Shown here: piece after piece, positions 55,858-64,000 of the stretch
Position numbering within the stretch: the stretch's first letter is position 1
How the letters are laid out: each line of letters starts with the position of its first letter
Assembly: GCA_977006965.1 (NCBI GenBank)
Contig: OZ345361.1
Span: 1,798,001-1,862,000, forward strand
Direction of reading: 5' to 3'
Origin: Phymatolithon calcareum
Taxonomy: Eukaryota > Rhodophyta > Florideophyceae > Hapalidiales
Length of the DNA: 64,000 nucleotides
The notes under the pieces: generated by a model
What the model was told of the DNA's origin: nothing
Databases searched by the model: none
What the model saw: only the letters and a program-made list of their open reading frames with translations
Made by a program: the position numbers and the translations under genes

Positions 55858-56240
55858 CCATAACTTTATTTTTATTTTTATATTATAGTATTTACCGGGA
55901 ATATCGAGTTTTGATACCCACGTTTCTGTAAATCTGTTTGGACAGGATCGTCGACATGATTGGCCCATATTCATCAGTTTCTGTGACTTTTAACTGGATA
56001 AGTGGATGCCAATTATTGGACCACATTCATCAGGTTCTGTGACTGTTAACTGCATAACCGGAAAACTTAACGCTACTTTTCATTGGGCAACTTAGCACGC
56101 CTTTTCATTCGATCATTGGATAACTTGGCACGCTTTCGCATTGGATCACTGGGCAAATAACTCGTCTTTTCATTGGACAACTTCAGATATTAAAATTTGA
56201 AGATTATATATAAGAAAATAATTCCTGACAACGTATGCCC
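55858..56240 (-). mobile_element. Helitron 3' end relic, copy C
   Basis: Opens with CCATAACTTTA, then ATTATA...GAGTTTTGATACCCACGTTTCTGTAAAT and TTGGACAGGATCGTCGACATGATTGG, matching 22376-22540 of copy A (TGACACCCAGGTTTCTAAAAAT, TTGGACGAGATTATCGAAATGATTGG). It ends near ATTAAAATTTGAAGATT. It includes a run of degenerate units of about 30 bp (TTTTCATTGGACAACTT-like, about 56075-56190). It stops before any coding part. Confidence 0.65.
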
Positions 56241-56693
56241 TAAACATCTCAGCTTGGTCACTTCTATCAATTCTCTTTCCAACATTAATATACCGGAAGA
56301 ATAAATAATTAAGAAAAAGATGGAATGGGAAGTGCAGAAAATCTCGGATGGTTTCATCCTTAGAGTTGTGAGGCATGCACGTTGCACGATAGGGTATCTT
56401 GTATCTACAGTACGTGTCGAGCAGCTTTTATGTACTGTTCTTTTAGGTTAATGAACCTTTATGTAACGAGAAAGGCTAAGGCCGTCATTGTCTGATAGGT
56501 TAAAGTTATTATTGTCGTGTGGTGCAGGTTGGGGCGTGTTCATGTGCCCCTATCAGTTAGTTGTTAAATAGACTGAAGCTGGGTACTAAGCTGGGTAGTC
56601 GCAGCGAGGTTATAACGGAAGCGCATGGAAACTAGTACGAGTGCTAATAGAGACAATAGGAAGATATGGCATTTTCATCAAATGGTAATCTAT
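56241..56693. other. Unassigned spacer
   Basis: No motif or repeat recognised. It forms the 3' flank of the two-exon gene to its right. Confidence 0.4.
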
Positions 56694-57669
56694 CTAAATG
56701 AGAATCTCGGTCTTCAATTTTTTCGCAAGTGGAATATCGACATTATCACTCATTGACCTTTGCACGATTATCATTCGGGGCTTCACGTGCAGCTTTTTCA
56801 AATAGAATGAACCAACGACATTAATAAATACGCGAACTGGGTTGTCTTTGATTGTGGTTATGTCATGAAGCTGCCTCCGGTTTTCGTCAATCACAAGCGG
56901 AGATGGCATAATATAAAAGTTGGTCGGCTTCATAATGTCTGAGATCTTTTTGGGGATCAGGAATCTTGAAAACGGGTTCTTGGGGCGATATGGTGAGGCC
57001 GCGTTATTGTGGATCTGAAAATCTCCAATCTGGGGACCTGTAAATAGAAAGACATGTTAGATAGAAACTGGCAAAGCTCTGAGAAAACTTAATACTGATT
57101 GCCATACCGTGAACCATAACATCGATCTCTTCCTTTTCGACCTTGAAATGAGTGGAAAGGGTGTGCATAATATTCGGAGTATTCGCAAGATCACCAAGCA
57201 GGTTGAAAACATCATGTATTTTCGTGAGATCGTCCGGTTCCATGTCGATTGCTAATCTGTACCTGTCAACCCTTGTTCCGAGAATGCGTTTCGCTGAAAA
57301 CTGACCTGAAAAAAGAGTCGCATCGGAAACATCACCATCTATATAGAATAGCTTGAGCTTACTTGTCGCCTTATCAATCAAATAAAGCTGTTGATCGCCC
57401 TTGACATCACCAAGGATGAACTCGCAAGACCCCAAATGTACATCATGAATGCTTTCTGGTGTCATTTCGCCAAATTTTTCCATAAAATGATCTAGATCCG
57501 ACGGGCCAGGAGCAGGACTTAATGCAGTAAAGTTCTTCTGGATCTCAGAAAAGTGTTGAATCGGTCGCTTTCCAGACGCGGACACAGTTTCATTAGACGT
57601 CGTCGGCATTTGAGGTGTAGAAGAAGAGGGATTACTCCTTTTCGTTGGCTTGACTCTTTCTTTCGTCAT
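56694..57669 (-). CDS. Unrecognised two-exon gene, 301 aa
   Basis: Exon 1 is 57669-57108 (ATG start) and exon 2 is 57037-56694; the 70-bp intron starts GTATGG, ends CTATTTACAG, and has a CTAACAT branch-like site. The splice restores a single frame (VMVHGPQIGDFQIHNN) that then stays open to TAG. The N-terminal 55 residues are basic and Ser/Thr/Pro-rich and probably disordered. The rest has alternating hydrophobic strands (QQLYLIDKATSKLKLFYIDG, NPVRVFINVVGSFYLKKLHV) and ends in a basic AKKLKTEILI. No catalytic motif, zinc ligands, signal peptide or membrane segment is seen, and I do not recognise a family. A Helitron 3' relic lies 450 bp downstream, so it could be element cargo or a host gene. 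Confidence 0.65.
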
Positions 57670-59437
57670 TTCGTTCGCAAAGGTGGATTAATGCTCAAGG
57701 AGTTTGGTTTCACATTCAGATTTGTTTATGCGCTCTTCGATAGTTTACAAGTCTACTTTATAGTAAACAAATGTTTCTGTAGCTCTGCGTGAACTCTCAG
57801 CAAATTTAGTTCCACTGGAAATCCAAGTACTACTTCAGCTAGGTTTTCGTATCAAGTTGTTTCAAATTTTTTCCACGGTTATACATATGATACTCGGTGA
57901 TATCATATCTCTGAATTTTTTAAAGATATTTATCTTTAATGAATAATACGACAGAGGAGGGATAGGATAATCTGCCGAGCATGACACAGAATGATGATCC
58001 TTTCTTCAGGAAATCAGTTAGGATCACAGATTTTCCCATGGTTCGTCAAGGAAGCGGTACTGCAGCGCAACCAGTTCATTTTGAGAACTTAGTTTGAGAA
58101 TCATTAGAATATTCATTGATTTAATTCTTATGTTATGTGCTTCAAGTCGTTTTCTCTGCAAGAGTACCAAGTGTTGTATTCCTTATCATTACGGTGTGTG
58201 TTTCCACGGATCGTGAACTGGACACCGCACCATATTTGTATCTCTGGATTTGGCTATCAAACTATCGGTCTAACGAGGGACAGTTTTAACGCTCATATGA
58301 GCCAGACATAGAATTTTCTCTAATGAGACTAGAATTTGTGTATATTTTCGATATTTCAACCTTTGCTGAAATCTCGTATTTCTACAAAAAAGGTACAGTA
58401 AAAGTGCAAAGTGGTGTCTTTCATACTTGTTCCGCCCAGAACAATACGTTACATAAAATACACACTGGTTATATCTCCGGGCGAGGATCTTTTGCACAGT
58501 ATAGTCTTCTCGTTTCATGATGTGAATATCCTACCAGAGTTCCCGAAATGGGGCTATAAACTCTATGTGGAACTAGGCTCAACTAATGAATACTCAAGTG
58601 TTTTCTCATCAGACACTCGAAGCTTCCTTTCAATCTATTGTCCATCCCACTTGAGATTAGTTCTGTGGTCCAGCAATATTGACGGACAATGCCTATGACT
58701 GTGCTGAAACCATCCTCATATGATTATCGTCTTGCTTTGACAGAGATGGGTTGTTTGTGGAGATGAACAACCCCTCACGATTCCTGGGCCTCTGAATCGC
58801 CTCGTTCAAGAGCCGGTGACTCTAGAGTCACCCTCAGTCAGTTGCTTCGAGTCATTGTATGATAACGAGCACTAATTGATGAAGATTCCTTGGGCATGTC
58901 ATATCAACTTGCCCAGATGCGAGTGGAACCATTCTCAACACAATATTGACAGCACTGGAATGCCCCTTACTGTGTGCTTTCATGTATGAAATAGCCTAAA
59001 AATGCCTCTTTCTGCATATTTATAAGTCGGCGCGAGTCGAGATTGACTAGTAAGTTGCCACGCTAAGAGTCGTGCGACTCCGACTCGCGGTGACTGGCGG
59101 AATGTACATCACAACTTGTTGTTGAAGTAATTTTTAACAGACTACGTTTCTGTCACTAAAATTTAATCTTATTTCGTGAGACCTGTTGGTCAATTGTTAC
59201 GTGAATGTGGTGTGGATTTTGTTTAACGACATCTGATTCTATTCAAATTTTTCCTGTTACTAGTATTTACTCCTTTTTTGTACAGGTCTACATGAGACGT
59301 TCTCTTCCCCGATTTTCATAATATTCATTTATACTTTCAGGTAATCATAGTACAGACCACATAAATTGTTCCTTCAAGTTTTCTGTACTTTTTCAGTCTT
59401 CCTTCTTTTCTAACACACAACTCTCTGACCAGATTCA
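57670..59437. other. Unassigned region
   Basis: Opposing small frames at 58270-58698 without motifs. There is a perfect palindrome GGTGACTCTAGAGTCACC near 58815 and a GAGTCG-rich stretch near 59030-59100. No gene is called. Confidence 0.35.
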
Positions 59438-60001
59438 ATGTTCTTCGTTGCCATTAGTCGCAGGATTGTTGATCGATTTGAATCAAGGTTCATCGGAAGG
59501 AGCTCTGCTTGGCGTGTTTGCTGCGTGAGGGACAGACGAATGCAAGCCGCGCAGCGAGAGCGATTGAAAACTTGGCGGAAAACCGAACCGGTGGTGGAAG
59601 AAGACGAAACGAGCCGGCGCAGAGTCGTGCAGAGAAGAGAGTCGGGCAGCGATTACGCTATGTTGGTCCTGTGGCGGCGGGTCCGCATGAGGCGAAATAA
59701 AGAGTTCAAAACGAAACTTTTCAATAAGATACCAGATTCGAGACCCACTGCAGGACGGTTTTTCGGAACAGTCTCTACCCGTCGCTCGAGAACAGCCAGA
59801 TCATCTCCATCGGACAATACGTGCAGCACAGCAGCGCCTGTCGAGCACAGAGAGATGGCACACAGAACCCGGAGTCATTCTGATACGGCTGTGGATTGCT
59901 GTGATGTAGGTATAAGACCGTCAGGTCGCAAGGTAAAAAAAGCAAAAGGGCAAATAGACCTAAACTTTAGATTTCAGGATTTACAAAACTGTGCATTATA
60001 G
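59438..60001 (+). CDS. Hypothetical Arg-rich open frame (187 aa)
   Basis: ATG-initiated and locally more GC-rich than its surroundings (59450-59900). Very rich in Arg and Ser (RDRRMQAAQRERLKTWRK, VSTRRSRTARSSPSD), no recognised domain. Such composition can arise by chance in a GC-rich block, so it is weakly supported. Confidence 0.25.
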   Translation: MFFVAISRRIVDRFESRFIGRSSAWRVCCVRDRRMQAAQRERLKTWRKTEPVVEEDETSRRRVVQRRESGSDYAMLVLWRRVRMRRNKEFKTKLFNKIPDSRPTAGRFFGTVSTRRSRTARSSPSDNTCSTAAPVEHREMAHRTRSHSDTAVDCCDVGIRPSGRKVKKAKGQIDLNFRFQDLQNCAL

Positions 60002-60653
60002 TTCAAAAAAGGCAATATTTTCCTCGAAAATGTCTTTCCCAGTTTTCTCGAGGTTTTCCAAAGATAAAATGGGAACAACCCCGAAGAAGCAGGACAATTT
60101 TCATTTGACACGTACATGCTTTTTATTGGATATAGTGGCGTTCCCATTTTCTCAATGTCCCATTTTCCCAGTTGGGAACTATTCGTTCATCGGCCCTTAC
60201 TCGGGCCTTCACAGGGAAAGAAATTCGAATTAAGGAGATATTAGAAAAAGAGTAGAGATATGATTATCAAAAACAGCGAGAAGCTGCCCTATTACTCAAT
60301 TTGAGGATTTAGGAGCTTTTAAAATAAATCAATATATATCCCCCCGGCGGACCACCATGGTATTGGTTTCTGTGCCAACAAAGTGTGCTCAAATGAATCA
60401 CCTTGATCTGCAATCAACAAATCTTCAAATATGCCCGGTTCCGATGACAGATATCCATTCAGAAACTATGTATGTCATACCCAGCTTATCTTCATCCTTT
60501 CCCCCTGTCGTTTACAAAGCTTCAATTGTAGATCTTAAGACCACCTTCTTTCCCCCGCCCTTCTCCATCTTCTCAAAAGATGAGCTTGCAAAGACTCAAC
60601 CCGTTGAGAAGGCGCACGACTGCCAAAACAAAACCTTTGTCGACGTTCCACAT
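60002..60653. other. Unassigned spacer
   Basis: Near 60000-60180 there are several TTTTCCCA/TGGGAA-type words that could pair locally. A plus frame at 60357-60668 has no motif. Nothing is called. Confidence 0.35.
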
Positions 60654-61046
60654 TCAACTCAAAACTGAAATGGGCATCCGAGCCTGGTTTCGCAACACAC
60701 AAAGACTTGTGTACAAATCGACGATCGTGTGGTCCACAAAAACACCATGCGTTCTCTGCAGGTTTACAAATCTGGCTTCTACGATTTTAAGGCTGAGGGC
60801 GAGTTCTGCGTTCAAGATTCGGCCTCCTGGGCCTTGCTCTTCGCCAAATTCAATGCTCTGCTTCTCCAACAGTGAAGCATATTGGCCACATGCACCTTCA
60901 AAATCTCCATGTTCACTTGCGAAGAAACCAACTGCGCTTGCTGCAACTGCCAGCGATATCTGCAACCCACCGCAACGCTTTAGGATCCTCAAAATACTCT
61001 TTCTCACGTCCCCGATGACTTCTACCGAAACGATAATATAGCGCAC
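60654..61046 (-). pseudogene. NB-ARC domain fragment
   Basis: The frame (130 aa) contains ILRILKRCGGLQISLAVAAS, which resembles the GLPLAL motif and following helices of NB-ARC ATPases (usually KRCGGLPLALAVxG), then EGACGQYASLLEKQSIEFGE. The Pro-Leu-Ala of GLPLA is changed to Gln-Ile-Ser. The P-loop and other ATPase motifs are absent, so this is a fragment. NB-ARC proteins with WD40 arrays are signalling or immunity-type switches; the adjacent tandem units hold WD40 pieces on the same strand. Confidence 0.55.
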
Positions 61047-61080
61047 TCAGGAACGCCCACGCGTGGAACAGTGGTATTAG

Positions 61081-64000
61081 CTGCTTCGTTAGTATTCACG
61101 TGTGATGTGTGCTAGTATCTGCAGAAGAAACCACAGCAGCGCAACTCCCAACACAAATTCTGTGTATAGCATACACAGATTTTTGACTTAGATCACTTGC
61201 GCTTTGTTTGGTTCCCCCCTCAGCTCGCTTTAAAGCTTTATATATTCCACTAGCTGTACAAAGCGTTTACGCTAATGTCATACAAATATTCAATATCATC
61301 AGTTACAATTAAGGTATTGGTATCTCTGTGAATCACAAAGCAAACAAATGTTAATACCAGCGTCCTACGCGTCAGAAATATCCTGTCTAATATCGTCTTC
61401 TGCACTGATTTGGGACCCAAAACGTAATGACTGTTACCGGCTCTGGCTCCAAGTTTCCGTGGGGTCCGAACCCAGAAACCAACTCTCTTGTCTGAAGATC
61501 CCGAAAAAATTCGACTTCCGTCTCTACTTACGGGAACACTCGTTACAATTGGTCCATATCCAAGAAATATTCCCCGTATGCATTTTCCGGCTACGATCAA
61601 TTGCTCCACGTTAAGAGTTTGTGCCCGCAAACGCAGTTATTTCCTTGCCTCAACTAATTTGCTTCCACTGATTACTACTCAATCCCACTGTTATAGCGAT
61701 GAATCTCGATCCTATAACATACAACCACCCTACGGTCCTGATTAACACATAATCCCATTTTTGGTCTTAATTGACAATAAATCAATTACTTGTGGTCCAG
61801 ACTCATCATGAGCCTCGCTCTAGAACCGCTGTGCACATCACCAGCACAAAGGAGTCACAAAACGGACACGTCACGCATCTTTCAAAGTGATCTCACTACG
61901 CATTTAGAAATTCAAAGAATCATCGTGCACATGGAGTGATTCTACCACGCAATATCCGTTTTCTGCACACCAAACTTCACTCATCATATTTCTTCTCAAT
62001 GTATTCATCTTCAGATACAGATCCCCATCAATCGTGACAATAATACTTTCCTGACTCCACCACATTACGAACTTACTTGCGTATATACCTGTCAGGTGAA
62101 ACGGAGAACGATTGTTGCGACCATTCCATGGAAACGTTACCCCAGTGTGATGGATTGAATTGGCAATGATAGAATTCATACTGTGCCGGGATCCGTGGAA
62201 AAAATCGTTCTTGTATGGGATGATCAGAGCGCTGAATGGATACTGAGATCTCTCCTAGAACACTATAGTAAAGTGAGCTATGTTGCAATATGTGAAAAGA
62301 AAATTCGCGTTATCGATATCTTTGGATAACGATGTTTATTGTGAGATGGGAAAGCTGGAACTGCTTCGTTAGCATTCACGTGTGATGTGTGCTAGTATCT
62401 GCAGAAGAAACCACAGCAGCGCAACTCCCAACACAAATTCTGTGTATAGCATACACAGATTTTTGACTTAGATCACTTGCGCTTTATTTTGGTTCCCCCC
62501 TCAGCTCGCTTTAAAGATTTATATATTCCACTAGCTGTACAAAGCGTTTACGCTCATGTCATACAGATATTCAATATCATCAGTTACAATTAAGGTATTG
62601 GTATCTCTGTGAATCACAAAGCAAACAAATGTTAATACCAGCGTCCTACGCGTCAGAAATATCCTGTCTAATATCGTCGTCCGCACTGATTTGGGACCCA
62701 AAACGTAATGACTGTTACCGGCTCTGGCTCCAAGTTTCCGTGGGGTCCGAACCCAGAAACCAACTCTCTTGTCTGAAGATTGGTCCATATCCAAGAAATA
62801 TTCCCCGTATGCATTTTCCGGCTACGATCAATTGCTCCACGTTAAGAGTTTGTGCCCGCAAACGCAGTTATTTCCTTGCCTCAACTAATTTGCTTCCACT
62901 GATTACTACTCAATCCCACTGTTATAGCGATGAATCTCGATCCTATAACATACAACCACCCTACGGTCCTGATTAACACATAATCCCATTTTTGGTCTTA
63001 ATTGACAATAAATCAATTACTTGTGGTCCAGACTCATCATGAGCCTCGCTCTAGAACCGCTGTGCACATCACCAGCACAAAGGAGTCACAAAACGGACAC
63101 GTCACGCATCTTTCAAAGTGATCTCACTACGCATTTAGAAATTCAAAGAATCATCGTGCACATGGAGTGATTCTACCACGCAATATCCGTTTTCTGCACA
63201 CCAAACTTCACTCATCATATTTCTTCTCAATGTATTCATCTTCAGATACAGATCCCCATCAATCGTGACAATAATACTTTCCTGACTCCACCACATTACG
63301 AACTTACTTGCGTATATACCTGTCAGGTGAAACGGAGAACGATTGTTGCGACCATTCCATGGAAACGTTACCCCAGTGTGATGGATTGAATTGGCAATGA
63401 TAGAATTCATACTGTGCCGGGATCCGTGGAAAAAATCGTTCTTGTATGGGATGATCAGAGCGCTGAATGGATACTGAGATCTCTCCTAGAACACTATAGT
63501 AAAGTGAGCTATGTTGCAATATGTGAAAAGAAAATTCGCGTTATCGATATCTTTGGATAACGATGTTTATTGTGAGATGGGAAAGCTGGAACTGCTTCGT
63601 TAGCATTCACGTGTGATGTGTGCTAGTATCTGCAGAAGAAACCACAGCAGCGCAACTCCCAACACAAATTCTGTGTATAGCATACACAGATTTTTGACTT
63701 AGATCACTTGCGCTTTATTTTGGTTCCCCCCTCAGCTCGCTTTAAAGATTTATATATTCCACTAGCTGTACAAAGCGTTTACGCTCATGTCATACAGATA
63801 TTCAATATCATCAGTTACAATTAAGGTATTGGTATCTCTGTGAATCACAAAGCAAACAAATGTTAATACCAGCGTCCTACGCGTCAGAAATATCCTGTCT
63901 AATATCGTCGTCCGCACTGATTTGGGACCCAAAACGTAATGACTGTTACCGGCTCTGGCTCCAAGTTTCCGTGGGGTCCGAACCCAGAAACCAACTCTCT
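61081..64000. repeat. Tandem array of about 1.23-kb units with WD40 debris
   Basis: Unit 1 is 61081-62360 (1280 bp), unit 2 is 62361-63591 (1231 bp), and unit 3 runs from 63592 off the window. Each begins CTGCTTCGTTAG(C/T)ATTCACG. Units 2 and 3 appear identical as far as visible; unit 1 differs by a few substitutions, one 1-bp indel and 50 extra bp near 61501-61550 that are missing from unit 2 and cut the WD40 blade. Each unit also carries CTGTGTATAGCATACACAG, an 8-bp stem with a 3-nt loop (61160 in unit 1). Confidence 0.92.
61250..61630 (-). pseudogene. WD40 blade fragment in tandem unit 1
   Basis: Encodes PIVTSVPVSRDGSRIFSGSS then DKRVGFWV, a clear WD40 blade, followed by RTPRKLGARAGNSHY and non-repeat sequence. 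In unit 2 (62531-62794) a 50-bp deletion removes PIVTSVPVSRDGSRIF and shifts the frame. Other blade-like pieces in the units (61904-62179 and 63135-63410) are weaker. A decayed relative of the gene piece at 2990-3695. Confidence 0.6.

Noticed and set aside
58411-58698. 95-codon plus-strand frame
   Set aside because: No motif, overlapped by other frames on both strands, and no plausible exon context.
1-64000. tRNA, rRNA, CRISPR array or bacterial operon
   Set aside because: No tRNA cloverleaf or T-loop in context was found; the direct repeats seen are element ends or satellites without CRISPR spacing; spliced genes show a eukaryotic nuclear source.

Overview
This is a stretch of a nuclear eukaryotic genome. 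Two conserved eukaryotic genes (LSm7 and the mitochondrial complex I subunit NDUFA2/B8) can be rebuilt exon by exon with GT-AG introns of about 70-165 bases, several with a CTAAC-like branch site. The rest is dominated by eukaryotic DNA transposons (hAT, Helitron), an LTR, LINE-type remains and WD40/NB-ARC gene debris. I see no bacterial operon, rRNA, tRNA or CRISPR array. The mix (compact genes, a type II membrane glycosyltransferase, a secreted AbfB-like lectin domain, decayed NB-ARC/WD40 genes) would fit an alga, perhaps a red alga, but that is an inference and the species is not identified.

Layout. 1-7.98 kb: three related hAT elements. The first is broken and carries a solo LTR; the second is nearly intact, with one in-frame TGA; the third is a 624-bp internally deleted derivative with a perfect 8-bp target duplication. 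Between them lie a decayed WD40 gene and an AbfB/CBM42-like gene. 8-13 kb: mostly unassigned, with a possible retroelement 3' end, a Cys-rich ORF and an inverted pair of related coding fragments. 13.2-22.2 kb: a gene-dense island holding a two-domain glycosyltransferase, a RluA-type pseudouridine synthase with 5-nt and 15-nt exons, NDUFA2, a methyltransferase-like membrane protein with a possible 27-nt intron, mannose-6-phosphate isomerase and LSm7.

22.4-56.3 kb: Helitron territory. There are three related copies. The middle one encodes a 2306-residue Rep-helicase with a C-terminal OTU protease domain. It is surrounded by arrays of a short dimeric repeat in opposite orientations, a LINE-type RT relic, and hairpins. 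A 100-N gap at 43996-44095 is flanked by two copies of the same 9,697-bp sequence (34299-43995 and 44096-53792), ordered as expected for two overlapping contigs that were not merged. The real locus is therefore probably about 9.8 kb shorter than shown.

56.6-64 kb: an unrecognised two-exon gene (301 aa), an NB-ARC fragment, and a tandem array of about 1.23-kb units carrying WD40 debris that runs off the window end. The genes of the 13-22 kb island are housekeeping or cell-surface functions (RNA modification, snRNP, respiration, mannose metabolism, glycosylation) and do not form one pathway. The mobile elements share no function with them.
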